Positions 27,666-37,500 of a stretch of DNA of 64,000 bases are shown piece after piece. The translations under genes were made by a program, and so were the position numbers. This DNA is from Hymenobacter jeollabukensis (GTDB taxonomy: Bacteria; Bacteroidota; Bacteroidia; Cytophagales; Hymenobacteraceae). The stretch covers positions 582,657 through 646,656 of the forward strand of contig NZ_VAJM01000003.1 in assembly GCF_005771675.1 (NCBI RefSeq), written 5' to 3'. Position 1 is the first letter of the stretch; the number at the start of each line of letters is the position of its first letter. The notes under the pieces were generated by a model. It was not told the DNA's origin. It worked only from the letters and a program-made list of their open reading frames with translations, and did not search any database.

Positions 27666-29165
27666 ATGAAGCACTTCTTCCTGCTCCTAAGCCTGCTGGC
27701 CGGGCTGATTCGCCCCGCTGCGGCGCAGATTGATACCACCGGTGGGCAGTTTCACCAACCGCTTTACCCCACGCCCAGCGTTACCACCGGCGTAGTCTTC
27801 GGCAGCGCGCCCAACTCCGGCGGCACCACCCAAACGCTGCTGATGGATATCTATCAGCCCGCGGGTGGGCCCGCTACGCCGCGGCCGCTCATCATCCTGG
27901 CTCACGGCGGCGCCTTCTTGAGCGGCGCCCGAACCGATTTCGACGTGTCGGAGCTGTGCCGGCGCTTTGCCCGCTTGGGCTACGTCACGGCCAGCATCGA
28001 CTACCGCCTGGAGTCGTTTTTTACCTTCAATGGAGCGCGGGCCGTGGTCAACGCCGTGCACGACATGCGGGCGGCGGTGCGGTTTTTCCGGCAGGATGCG
28101 GCTACCACCAACCAGTACAACGTCAACTCAGGCTACATTTTCGCGGGTGGCTCGTCGGCCGGCGCCATCACGGCCGTGCACGTGTCTTATCTGGATAAAG
28201 AAGCCGAGCTGAGCGCGCTGAACGCGCCGGGCGTGGCCCCAGGGCTGGAAGGCAGCAGCGGCAACCCCGGCTACAGCAGCGCCATCGGGGCGGGCATCAA
28301 CCTGTGCGGCGCCATTGGCAACCTGAGCTGGATCGAAGCCGGCGACGAGCCGCTGGTGAGCGTGCACGGCACCGCCGACGGCATCGTGCCCTACGGCACC
28401 GGCCCCACCTTCACCGGCGACGTGGTCAACGGCAGCGGCGCCATCAAGCCCCGGGCCGACGCGGTGGGCGTGCCCAACACCCTGTACCGATTCAGCAAGG
28501 CCGGCCACGTGCCCTACAACGGCAGCAGCGCCACGCAGGTAGCCTACATGGATACCACTTTCCGCACCGTGCGCGACTTTCTGCGGCCCCTGCTGGTCGT
28601 AACATCCTCCCTGCCGGTGCGGCTGACCAGCTTCACAGCTGAGCAACTGGGCCCCCATGCACTGCTGCGCTGGGAAACTGCTCAGGAAGAAAATAGCGCC
28701 GGCTACGAAGTGGAAGTCTCCACGGACGGCCATACCTTCCGCCAGCTGGGCTTCGTGCCGAGCGTGGCGCCCAACACCACCGGCCGCGTCGGCTACCGCT
28801 TCCGCGACCAGGAAGCCGGCAAGAAAGGCCTGCGCTATTACCGCCTGCGCCAGCTCGACCTCGACGGGCAGGCGGCATATTACGGCCCGCGCACGGTGTA
28901 CTTCGGGGCCTTGGAGCAACTGACAGTATACCCCAACCCGGTCAGTGGCCCTGCGACTACCGTGCTGGTTCCGGCCACAGCTGCGGGTGTGCTGGAGCTG
29001 CGCGACGCGCTGGGGCGGCTCATCAGCCGGCAACCGGTGCCACCCGCTACCGGCGCCACGCACGTGGCCCTGCCGCAGCTGGCGGACTGCCCGGCGGGCG
29101 TGTACCACCTGCTGCTGCGCGACGCGACTGGCCCGGTGCAGCAGGTGCGGTTGCTGAAGCAGTAA
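27666..29165 (+). CDS. Secreted esterase with T9SS type A sorting domain
   Basis: A 499-residue protein. Signal peptide MKHFFLLLSLLAGLIRPAAA is followed by a carboxylesterase/BD-FAE-type alpha/beta hydrolase: oxyanion motif AHGGAFLSG, nucleophile GGSSAGA with Ser164, acid in VHGTADGIVPYG and His in KAGHVPYNG. A fibronectin-like linker (SLPVRLTSFTAEQL, residues about 315-420) leads to the C-terminal domain LTVYPNPVSG...QQVRLLKQ, a type A T9SS sorting signal. It would be exported through T9SS and anchored or released at the surface. It is a paralogue of the gene at 31000. Confidence 0.88.
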   Translation: MKHFFLLLSLLAGLIRPAAAQIDTTGGQFHQPLYPTPSVTTGVVFGSAPNSGGTTQTLLMDIYQPAGGPATPRPLIILAHGGAFLSGARTDFDVSELCRRFARLGYVTASIDYRLESFFTFNGARAVVNAVHDMRAAVRFFRQDAATTNQYNVNSGYIFAGGSSAGAITAVHVSYLDKEAELSALNAPGVAPGLEGSSGNPGYSSAIGAGINLCGAIGNLSWIEAGDEPLVSVHGTADGIVPYGTGPTFTGDVVNGSGAIKPRADAVGVPNTLYRFSKAGHVPYNGSSATQVAYMDTTFRTVRDFLRPLLVVTSSLPVRLTSFTAEQLGPHALLRWETAQEENSAGYEVEVSTDGHTFRQLGFVPSVAPNTTGRVGYRFRDQEAGKKGLRYYRLRQLDLDGQAAYYGPRTVYFGALEQLTVYPNPVSGPATTVLVPATAAGVLELRDALGRLISRQPVPPATGATHVALPQLADCPAGVYHLLLRDATGPVQQVRLLKQ

Positions 29166-29199
29166 GCCGCTGATTCTGCTCTGCCTGACCGGGCAGGTC

Positions 29200-30114
29200 C
29201 TACACGTAATCCAGCGTGGTGCCCATTTCGCCGACGACCAGCCGGGCCCGCCGCCCGCAGATCAGGGCCAGGTTGGCCGGCTCGTGCCCCACGGGAAAGC
29301 CGTAGGCCACCGGAAACTGGTACTTGCGGGCGTAGGTGTCGATGATTTCGTAGCAGGTCTGGCCGAAGGGAATGGCGTTGTCCTGCGGGTTGGTGAAGTG
29401 CCCCACGATGAGGCCGGCCAGGTCGCGCAGCTTGCCGGCGCGGTCCAGGTGCACCATCATCCGGTCGACGCTGTAGAGGTATTCCTCGATGTCCTCCAGA
29501 AACAGGAGTCGGCCGGCGGTGCTCACGTCGGAGGGGGTGCCGCTGAGCGTCTGGAGCAGGCTGAGGTTGCCGCCCACCAGCTCCCCGTCGGCCGTGCCGG
29601 GGCGGTTGAGCGGGTGCGTCGGCACGGCGTAGCTGATCGGTTCCCCGAACAGGGCCCGGCGCAGGCTTTCCACCGCATCACCGCCGCCTTCCTGGGCGAA
29701 GATGAAGGGCATCACGCCGTGGATGCTTTCGTGGCCGAGGCGCAGTAGGTGGCAGTTCAGGGTGGTAATGTCGGAGAAGCCGGCCACCCACTTCGGGTCC
29801 TGGGAGAAGCGCGAAAAATCAATCAGATCGATGATGCGCGGGGTGCCGTAGCCGCCGCGGGCCACCAGGATGGCGCGAATGGCCGGGTCGTCGAGCTGGC
29901 GCTGGAAGTCGCGGGCCCGCAGCGCGTCGTCGCCGCCGAACTGGTGGTGCGCCGCCGTCACCGATTCGCCCAGCACCACCTGCAGGCCCCAGCTTTCCAG
30001 GATTCCGATGGCCGGCAGCAGTTCCTCGCGCGAGACTTTGCGGGCGGTGCAGACGATGGCAACCTGGTCGCCGGGACGAAGGGAGGGGGGCGTGGTGGGC
30101 ATGAGCGGAAACAT
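29200..30114 (-). CDS. LD-carboxypeptidase, S66 family
   Basis: A 304-residue cytoplasmic serine peptidase that removes the terminal D-alanine from murein tetrapeptides during wall recycling (LdcA type). The catalytic Ser114 lies in VAGFSDITTLN. The acid is in FLEDIEEYLYSVDRMM and the His is in FPVGHEPANLALICGRRARL. GGYGTPRIIDLIDF is the usual N-domain motif. The ATG at 30114 is preceded by a TAGGTTTG -7 box ending nine bases upstream; the internal ATG at 30102 is also possible. It stands alone, convergent with the esterase gene. Confidence 0.93.
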   Translation of the reverse strand: MFPLMPTTPPSLRPGDQVAIVCTARKVSREELLPAIGILESWGLQVVLGESVTAAHHQFGGDDALRARDFQRQLDDPAIRAILVARGGYGTPRIIDLIDFSRFSQDPKWVAGFSDITTLNCHLLRLGHESIHGVMPFIFAQEGGGDAVESLRRALFGEPISYAVPTHPLNRPGTADGELVGGNLSLLQTLSGTPSDVSTAGRLLFLEDIEEYLYSVDRMMVHLDRAGKLRDLAGLIVGHFTNPQDNAIPFGQTCYEIIDTYARKYQFPVAYGFPVGHEPANLALICGRRARLVVGEMGTTLDYV

Positions 30115-30207
30115 AATAACGCCGCAAACCTACACCGAAGCCGGCAGTCAGCGACGCTTATTTGGGCCCGAGGTGTGGAATGCCGGGTTGAAAGACATCT
30201 TCAACGC

Positions 30208-30885
30208 ATGCGCTCCTCCATTCAATTATTGCTTGGCCTGTGCGGCGTCTGCAGTTGTGCCGCTCCCCGGACCCTGCCGCCCGGCTCATACCTCGAAACG
30301 CGTTCCAACGCGGTGCTCTTCACCAGTCGGGAGCTGGTGGTATATCCGGACGGCCACGTGCAGTATCTTCTGCACGCGGATGACAGGAGCATGGCACGCG
30401 AAGGCAGCGGCACGTACCGTCTGCGGGGCCGCCACCTGAAGTTGCACCTGAACGGCCAGCCGGACACCGCCCGTGCGCAGGCCACCGGCACGCCGCTGCC
30501 GCCCACCGACCAGCGGCAGCAGTTCTACATCACTGCCCGCGCGGGAGCTGGGCCGCCTGCGCCGCTGTCCGGCCTTACGGTACTGGCACGCAACGCGGCG
30601 GGCGCCATCGTAGCAGCCGCCGAAACGGACTCCGAGGGCTACGCGGAACTGCCGCTGGTACCGCCGGCAGCCCAGCAAACCATCGAAATTACCGGTGTCG
30701 GCTGGCGCCGCTGGCAGCAGCCCCGGCCCGCGGAGCCGACCACCTTCCGCGTGCAAATGGTGCAGCAGCCGTACCATCCCTACGCGCCGGGCACGCGCAA
30801 AAGCTTCGGCGTGCTGGCCCGCTCACCTCAACAGTTGCTACTGCGTCTGGGCGCCGACACGCTCCGGCTCGTGCGGCGCCCCTGA
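30208..30885 (+). CDS. Lipoprotein with two small beta domains, unknown function
   Basis: A 225-residue exported protein with a lipobox-like LCGVCSC (Cys15 or Cys17). The first half (LETRSNAVLFTSRELVVYPD, GSGTYRLRGRHLKLHLNG) resembles the strand pattern of lipocalin-like or META-like domains. The second half (PLSGLTVLARNAAGAIVAA, DSEGYAELPLV) looks like a carboxypeptidase-regulatory/CNA_B-type repeat. The start is the ATG at 30208; upstream extension runs antisense into the LD-carboxypeptidase gene. No known family is recognised with confidence. Confidence 0.65.
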   Translation: MRSSIQLLLGLCGVCSCAAPRTLPPGSYLETRSNAVLFTSRELVVYPDGHVQYLLHADDRSMAREGSGTYRLRGRHLKLHLNGQPDTARAQATGTPLPPTDQRQQFYITARAGAGPPAPLSGLTVLARNAAGAIVAAAETDSEGYAELPLVPPAAQQTIEITGVGWRRWQQPRPAEPTTFRVQMVQQPYHPYAPGTRKSFGVLARSPQQLLLRLGADTLRLVRRP

Positions 30886-30999
30886 GCCCAGGGGTGCGTT
30901 GCTAGTCGAAGCATATGGAAAAGTGAAACCTCACATCCGCATCTTTGTGGCGCCCTATCCGCGTCTTTTCGCGTAAGCAAGTCAGCACCTAGCGCTTGT

Positions 31000-32226
31000 A
31001 TGATGAAACACCTGCTACTCACTGCCCTTGCCCTGCTGCTCCTATTGACCTCGGCCCGGGCCCAGATCGATACCACCGGCGGCCGCTACCGTCGCCCGAT
31101 TTTCTCGCAGGTGACCGTGACGCGGGCAGTGGCTTACGGCGCGGCCACCAACATTGCCGGCAGCAACCAGACCCTGCTGCTCGACCTCTACGAGCCCACC
31201 GGCGACACCGTGCGCCGCCGGCCCCTGGTCATAATGGCCCACGAAGGTGCCTTCGCCACCGGCAACCGTGACGACCAGTTCATGACGGCCATCTGCACCC
31301 GGCTGGCCCAGCTAGGCTACGTCACGGCCAGCATCGATTACCGCCTCGGCTTTTTTCCCTTCGACAGCGCCAACATCGGCCGGGCCTCCATCCGGGCCTC
31401 GCAGGACATGCGCGCCGCCGTGCGCTTTTTCCGCCGCGACGCGGCCACCACGCGCCAGTACCGCCTTCACCCCGCCTACGTTTTCGCGGGTGGCTCGTCG
31501 GCCGGGGCGTTTATGGCCCTGCAGCTCGGCTACCTCGATAAGCCCGCCGAGGTGCCCGCTTACGTCGACCTGGCGCAGCTGGGTACGCTGGAAGGCAGCA
31601 GCGGCAACCCCGGCTACAGCAGCCAGATAGCTGCCGTCGTCAACCTGTGCGGAGCCGTGGGCGGCCTGACCTGGCTGGAGCCCGGCAATGTGCCGCTGTG
31701 CAGCGTACACGGCACCGCCGATGCCGTGGTGCCCTACAACATCGGCCGGGCCTTCGGGCAGTCGTTTTCGCCGCGCATCTACGGCAGCGGCGTGCTCAAG
31801 CCCCGCGCCGACGCGGTGGGTATTCCAAACGTCCTGCGGACGCTGCGCGGCGCTCCGCACGTACCCTACGACGGTACTACCGCCACGCAGGTAGCCTACA
31901 CCGACACCACTTTCCAGACCGTACGCGACTTTCTGCGGCCCCTACTACGTCAGCCCGGCACGGTGCTAAGCGCCGTTGCCCGCCACCAGGCTGAAGCACC
32001 GCAGGTGTACCCGGTGCCCACTACTGAGGATGTTTTCTATCTGCAGGCTGCTACTGCAGCGCCGTTCCGCCCGCGCCAGGCCGAGCTGCTCGACGCCGCC
32101 GGCCGGGTAGTGCGCCGGTTTCGCTGGGACCAGCCGCGCCTGGCCGTGCCGCGCGGCGCGCTGCCCGCCGGCAGCTACTACCTCCGCGCCGACGAATTAC
32201 CGGTCCAGCGCGTGATACTGCAGTAA
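31000..32226 (+). CDS. Secreted esterase paralogue with T9SS sorting domain and altered oxyanion motif
   Basis: A 408-residue paralogue of the 27666 esterase, sharing the IDTTGG N-terminus after the signal peptide, GGSSAGA (Ser167), VHGTADAVVPYN and APHVPYDG. The oxyanion motif reads AHEGAF instead of AHGGAF, which puts a glutamate where the HGG-type oxyanion hole is built and may change or weaken activity. The fibronectin-like linker is missing; the sorting domain follows directly (QVYPVPTTEDVFYLQ to QRVILQ, with VYPVP replacing VYPNP). Two ATG codons in a row make either start possible. It ends at a perfect bidirectional terminator. Confidence 0.85.
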   Translation: MMKHLLLTALALLLLLTSARAQIDTTGGRYRRPIFSQVTVTRAVAYGAATNIAGSNQTLLLDLYEPTGDTVRRRPLVIMAHEGAFATGNRDDQFMTAICTRLAQLGYVTASIDYRLGFFPFDSANIGRASIRASQDMRAAVRFFRRDAATTRQYRLHPAYVFAGGSSAGAFMALQLGYLDKPAEVPAYVDLAQLGTLEGSSGNPGYSSQIAAVVNLCGAVGGLTWLEPGNVPLCSVHGTADAVVPYNIGRAFGQSFSPRIYGSGVLKPRADAVGIPNVLRTLRGAPHVPYDGTTATQVAYTDTTFQTVRDFLRPLLRQPGTVLSAVARHQAEAPQVYPVPTTEDVFYLQAATAAPFRPRQAELLDAAGRVVRRFRWDQPRLAVPRGALPAGSYYLRADELPVQRVILQ

Positions 32227-32228
32227 AA

Positions 32229-32263
32229 GCAAAACGGACGGCCACTGAGGCCGTCCGTTTTGC
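32229..32263. terminator. Perfect bidirectional terminator
   Basis: GCAAAACGGACGGCC pairs perfectly with GGCCGTCCGTTTTGC around five bases. It lies between the convergent esterase gene (stop 32226) and hom (stop 32266) and serves both. Confidence 0.92.
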
Positions 32264-32265
32264 TG

Positions 32266-33543
32266 TCAATCAGCTGCCAAAGCCGTTTCCAATTGCGGCG
32301 CGGGCTGCGCCACTACCGGCCGCACGCGCCCGGTTCGCGCCACGAAGGTGCCGCCCGCCCGCAGCGCGTCGCGGTAGCGGTGCAGCTGGCTCAGGCGCAC
32401 GTAGCCCACGGCGTAATCGTAGGTGAAGCCCGGGGCGCTGAGCTGCTCCGACACGTCCGTCAAACCCAGGGCCCGGCGCAGCTCGGCCGGGGCGGAGCGC
32501 AGGTACACTTCCAGCTCCAGGTCGGGCACCTCGGCAGTCAGGGCCGTTTCGGCGGGCAGCTTGGCGTAGGCGTAGCGGAAGCCGTGGCGCAGGGCTACCA
32601 GATCGGCCAGCACGGCCGAGCCGGTCGGGTGGCCACCCGCGCCGCGGCCCCGCCAGAAGTGCTGCCCGGCAAACTCGGCATCAACCACCACGCCGTTGAA
32701 TTCGCGTTCCACCGCGTACAGCGGCGAGTCGGCGTCGACGAACTGGGGCGTGACGTACACCGTGGCGCCGCCCCCGGGCAGGGGCTGCAGGATGGCTACC
32801 ACCTTGAGCTTTTTGCCCCGTTCCGCCGCGTAGCGGATATCGGCCGCCGATACGTTTTCGATGCCCAGATTGAGCACCGCGTCGGGGTCGAGCAGTAGGC
32901 CGCAGGCGTGGGCGGCGAGGATGACGGCCTTGGAGCGCGGGTCGAAGGCCGCCATGTCCAGGGTGGGGTCGGTTTCGGCGAAGCCTTGCGCCTGCGCTTC
33001 GGCCAGGGCCTCGGCGTAGTCGGAATCGGCCTCGCGCATGCGCGTCAGCACGTAGTTGGAGGAGCCGTTGAAGATGCCGCTGACCTGCAGCAGCGGCTCC
33101 TGTGCGAAGTACGAGTCGAGGGTGCGGACGACCGGGATGCTGCCGCACACGGCCGCTTCGTAGAGCAGGGTGCCGCCGAATTCGCGCTGCAGCGCAATCA
33201 GCTCGGGCAGGTGCCGGGCCACCATGGCCTTGTTGGCCGTCACCACCCGGCGGCCCTGGCGCAGAGCCCGGCTCACCAGGCGGAACGCCTCGTCGGCGTC
33301 GTCGATGACTTCCACCAGCAAATCCAGCGTGGGGTCGTCGAGCAGGTCGTCGGCGTGAAACTCAAACCGCCCGGCGGGCAAGGGGCGCAGCTTGGTGGGG
33401 TTTTTCACCGCAATGCGCGCCACCGTGAAGCCCGCCTCGGGGTGGCGCTGCAGAATATCGTACAGGCCCTGCCCCACGCAGCCGAAGCCAATCAGGCCGA
33501 TGCGCGTCGGCGGCGCGGGGTTAGTGGGCGAAGGTTTGGACAT
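32266..33543 (-). CDS. hom: Homoserine dehydrogenase
   Basis: A 425-residue stand-alone enzyme that reduces aspartate semialdehyde to homoserine. It has the Rossmann motif GLIGFGCVGQG (near 17-27), VVTANKAMVARHL, the catalytic signature NGSSNYVLTRM and FAETDPTLDMAAFDPRSKA, and a C-terminal ACT-like extension ending near ARTGRVRP. It lacks a fused aspartokinase. It overlaps metX by 23 bases and ends the metY-metX-hom operon. This supplies the homoserine that MetX acetylates. Confidence 0.96.
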   Translation of the reverse strand: MSKPSPTNPAPPTRIGLIGFGCVGQGLYDILQRHPEAGFTVARIAVKNPTKLRPLPAGRFEFHADDLLDDPTLDLLVEVIDDADEAFRLVSRALRQGRRVVTANKAMVARHLPELIALQREFGGTLLYEAAVCGSIPVVRTLDSYFAQEPLLQVSGIFNGSSNYVLTRMREADSDYAEALAEAQAQGFAETDPTLDMAAFDPRSKAVILAAHACGLLLDPDAVLNLGIENVSAADIRYAAERGKKLKVVAILQPLPGGGATVYVTPQFVDADSPLYAVEREFNGVVVDAEFAGQHFWRGRGAGGHPTGSAVLADLVALRHGFRYAYAKLPAETALTAEVPDLELEVYLRSAPAELRRALGLTDVSEQLSAPGFTYDYAVGYVRLSQLHRYRDALRAGGTFVARTGRVRPVVAQPAPQLETALAAD

Positions 33544-34555
33544 AAAATCGTTCGAGGAAATGCGCTATCTGCGCGGTTTCGATCAGGAAGCCGTCGTGCC
33601 CGTAGCCCGACTCCATTTCGGCGTACATGGCCCCCGGAATGTGCCGCGCCAGGAGCTGCTGCTCGGCGGGCGGAAACAGCACGTCGGAGGTGATGCCGAG
33701 CACCAGCGTGCGGGCCTGCACCCGCCCTAGGGCCGCCGCCACGCCGCCGCGCCCGCGGCCCACGTGGTGCGCGTCCATGATATGCGAGAGCGTGACGTAG
33801 CTGTAGGCGTTGAAGCGGGCCGTCAGCTTGTCGCCCTGGTACTGCTGATAGCTGCTGGCCCGATGAAACGTGGGCAGCTCGTCGTCGGCTTCGGCCTGGC
33901 TGTGGCCGTAGGCCTCGTAGCTGCGGTAGCTGAGCAGGGCAATGGCCCGGGCCGCGCGCAGGCCGAGCTGCCCGCCTTCGGGCCCGCCGCCGACGTAGGT
34001 GCAGTCGGCCTGAATGGCCAGGCGCTGGGCCTCGTTGAAAGCAATGCCCCAGGGCGAGTGTTGGGCATTGGTGGCCAGCAGCACAAGGTGCTCAAACACG
34101 GCCGGCTGCTGAATGGCCCACTCCACCGCCTGCTGCCCGCCCAACGAGCCGCCGATGACGGTGTGAATCCTGGTCAGGCCCAGGTGCTGGCGAAGCTGCT
34201 CGTGGGCCGCCACCAGGTCGCGCACCGTCAGGCGCGGGAAGGCGGCGTAGAGCGGCTTGTTGCGCGGGGCCACCGGCGTCAGCGGACCGGTGCTGCCGTA
34301 GCAGGAGCCGAGCACGTTAGCGCACACGATAAACCAGTCGGCCGGGTCGAAATAGTCGCCGGTGCCAAACAGGCCCGGCCACCAGCTCAGCACGTCGGAA
34401 TTCGCCGTCAGGGCGTGGCACACCCAGATGACGTTGTCGCGGGCTTCGTTGAGCGTGCCGTAGGTGTGGTAGGCAATCTGCACGCCGTCGAGCTGCCCGC
34501 CGCATTCCAGCGGCAGCGGCTCGGCCAGGGTTAGCACTTGGGGGTTGCTGCTCAT
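33521..34555 (-). CDS. metX: Homoserine O-acetyltransferase
   Basis: A 344-residue alpha/beta hydrolase-fold enzyme. It transfers acetyl from acetyl-CoA to homoserine, the activating step of methionine synthesis. The nucleophile Ser137 is in IGGSLGGQQ, the acid in GITSDVLFPP and the His in GYGHDGFL. NVLGSCYGSTGP and the conserved HALTANSDV are also typical. The ATG at 34555 (MSSNPQVLTLAEPLPLECGG) fits family length; a longer frame to 34723 runs into an intercistronic hairpin. It overlaps hom, so the two are probably translationally coupled. Confidence 0.96.
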   Translation of the reverse strand: MSSNPQVLTLAEPLPLECGGQLDGVQIAYHTYGTLNEARDNVIWVCHALTANSDVLSWWPGLFGTGDYFDPADWFIVCANVLGSCYGSTGPLTPVAPRNKPLYAAFPRLTVRDLVAAHEQLRQHLGLTRIHTVIGGSLGGQQAVEWAIQQPAVFEHLVLLATNAQHSPWGIAFNEAQRLAIQADCTYVGGGPEGGQLGLRAARAIALLSYRSYEAYGHSQAEADDELPTFHRASSYQQYQGDKLTARFNAYSYVTLSHIMDAHHVGRGRGGVAAALGRVQARTLVLGITSDVLFPPAEQQLLARHIPGAMYAEMESGYGHDGFLIETAQIAHFLERFYVQTFAH

Positions 34556-34575
34556 AGGATTTGAAAAATTATTCT

Positions 34576-34620
34576 TTGCTCCCGGCCCCTTCCGCCGTTG
34601 GGAAGGGGCCGGAAAGCAAA
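34576..34620 (-). other. Long intercistronic hairpin between metY and metX
   Basis: TTTGCT plus CCGGCCCCTTCC pairs with GGAAGGGGCCGG plus AGCAAA, interrupted by one C-A mismatch, around a seven-base loop. The stem has 18 pairs. It lies in the 181-base gap between metY and metX, 21 bases before the metX start, and may tune the relative expression of the two genes. Confidence 0.7.
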
Positions 34621-34736
34621 GAGGCCGAAGCGTGGGACGCGGCGCTTTCTCCCGAAACACCGCGCCCGCGCCCCGCAAGCTGGATGGGAAGCCGGTTCCA
34701 TGGCAGCGGGCCGGCTTCCGCAAGGTTCCCTCCCTG

Positions 34737-36333
<1,597 letters not shown>

Positions 36334-36483
36334 CTACCAACAACAGCAACAACACATCATAGCGCCGCGCACCAGCTGCGGGCGCATTCGGGCGCATTCG
36401 GCGGCTACGGACAAACCGGTAGCGGGCGCCGCTGCGGGAAGCGGTGACAAATGATGGTCGGACGTGAGGGGGTAGTGGCTCAT
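36334..36483 (-). CDS. Leader peptide ending Met-Met-Cys5-Trp, candidate cysteine-sensing uORF
   Basis: A 49-codon ORF with ATG at 36483, nine bases after the P1 3' strand of the riboswitch. It encodes a bland hydrophilic peptide whose last residues are RPQLVRGAMMCCCCCW followed by TAG: two Met, five consecutive Cys codons and Trp directly before stop. It lies between the SAM riboswitch and the metY-metX-hom operon, which uses sulfide and makes homocysteine. Poly-Cys uORFs are known cysteine-responsive attenuators in mycobacteria, so a regulatory role is likely, by analogy. Internal ATGs would give 17- or 8-residue versions. Confidence 0.65.
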   Translation of the reverse strand: MSHYPLTSDHHLSPLPAAAPATGLSVAAECARMRPQLVRGAMMCCCCCW

Positions 36484-36492
36484 GGCACGCGG

Positions 36493-36610
36493 TTTATTTT
36501 TCCCCTTCCTGAGTTGGTCAGTGGGGCAGGATTTGGCACCTGCCAGCTTGTGCATTGCTGGTGGTTGCCAGAGGGTCACGGAGCCTAGTCTCTCGCCTCT
36601 TCGGAATAAA
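36493..36610 (-). promoter_or_regulatory. SAM-I (S-box) riboswitch
   Basis: On the minus strand the order matches the S-box aptamer. P1 5' strand TTTATT is followed by the AAGAGGCGAGAGACTAGGCT segment, GTGACCCTCTGGCAACC (conserved GGCAACC), the P3 hairpin CCAGC...GCTGG, the conserved GGTGCCAAATCC with P4 stem GGCAGG/CCTGCC, a small CTGA/TCAG hairpin, and the P1 3' strand AATAAA. It binds S-adenosylmethionine and turns off downstream genes. It sits in the leader of the methionine operon, as in many Bacteroidota. The P1 3' strand directly precedes the poly-Cys ORF start. Confidence 0.9.
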
Positions 36611-36649
36611 TGCGTCAAAAAAATCCTGCGCCGGTAGCGGCAGGTGGCA

Positions 36650-36680
36650 CAAAGGTAGTACCGGTTATGTAAAACGCAAA
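36650..36680 (-). promoter_or_regulatory. Consensus promoter of the metY-metX-hom operon
   Basis: On the minus strand TTTG (36680-36677), 19 bases, then TACCTTTG (36657-36650) is a perfect match to the Bacteroidota housekeeping promoter. The predicted transcript start is near 36646, about 35 bases before the riboswitch and about 520 before metY. Confidence 0.88.
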
Positions 36681-36928
36681 TCCGGCCAAAAGTTTTTTTG
36701 CGGCGGCGAAAAGCCCATCAAAACTGCCTCTACGGGCAGATCAGCGCAGAAAATAATATGCCTGATCAAGCTGCCCGCATGACCATTCACACATTTCCAT
36801 CCCTCACTACAGGCAGCGCTAAGGACCTGCTCACGCCTAAAAGACAACTGACGCAATGAGACTTTCAGCAGCGTCGAGGACCGTTATGCGGCGCAGAATG
36901 ATGCGCTTTCTTCGAATGCTGCGGACAC
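36681..36928. other. Gap upstream of the methionine promoter, no gene seen
   Basis: Apart from a run of seven T near 36693 and short direct GATGCG-type words near 36896, I see no supported gene, RNA or long repeat here. Short frames on both strands lack family features. Confidence 0.5.
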
Positions 36929-36962
36929 AAAAAACGCCCCGGGGGTCGGACCCGGGGCGTTT
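36929..36962 (-). terminator. Terminator of the LysM gene
   Basis: AAACGCCCCGGG pairs with CCCGGGGCGTTT around seven bases; on the minus strand it ends in a T-run. It begins 24 bases past the LysM stop codon. Confidence 0.92.
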
Positions 36963-36985
36963 CGTACTCGGAGGCGAAAGGGAGC

Positions 36986-37297
36986 TTACAGCTTCGGCAG
37001 CTGCAGCACCTGGCCCACCTCGATGTGGTCGGGGTTGGAGCCGATGGTGGACTTGTTGGCGTCGTAAATCTGGTGCCACTTGGCGGCGTCGCCGTAATGG
37101 TGCTTGGCAATCTTCGACAGCGAGTCGCCGCTTACCACGGTGTACGTTTCGCCCTGGGTGGCGGCGGGGGCAGCGGGTTGGCCGGTGGCCGGCTGGGTTT
37201 TATTGCCGAAGAAATCGGAGGCACTGCCGGTTTGCGGCTGCGTGGGCTGAACGGGCTTTTTATCGCCCTTATCGCTCAGGAAATCAAAGAGTCCCAT
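36986..37297 (-). CDS. Small LysM-domain protein
   Basis: A 103-residue protein. An N-terminal MGLFDFLSDKGDKKP segment and a Pro/Thr/Gln-rich linker lead to one LysM domain (residues about 51-103): YTVVSGDSLSKIAKHHYGD, WHQIYDANKSTIGSNPDHIEVGQVLQLP. It has no signal peptide and strongly resembles YgaU/LysM small proteins (BON-less type), which bind peptidoglycan or potassium-related partners in other bacteria. The exact role is unknown. Monocistronic, with a strong terminator. Confidence 0.85.
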   Translation of the reverse strand: MGLFDFLSDKGDKKPVQPTQPQTGSASDFFGNKTQPATGQPAAPAATQGETYTVVSGDSLSKIAKHHYGDAAKWHQIYDANKSTIGSNPDHIEVGQVLQLPKL

Positions 37298-37500
37298 GGT
37301 TGTGTCTTGGTTGAGGTGTGGGGGAAAGAAGTCAAAAACCGGATGGTCAATGGATCAGCCCTGCTCTACGCGGATGCCGCGGCGAATGTTGCGGCTTAAC
37401 CCTTTGGCCACGTGCCCGTAAGAAACGCCGCAGCGGCTGCCTGTTCGCGGGCCGCTGCCGACACGTCCTTGTTTCATCCCCCTAATTCCAGACACGCTCC

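Noticed and set aside
36484..36618. Longer version of the poly-Cys ORF starting within the riboswitch (94 codons)
   Set aside because: The upstream part is the conserved structured aptamer, so its codons are not under protein selection; the ATG at 36483 after P1 is the natural start.
36665..36856. Minus-strand 63-codon frame upstream of the methionine promoter
   Set aside because: It overlaps the -33 element, has no recognisable motif and no promoter of its own.
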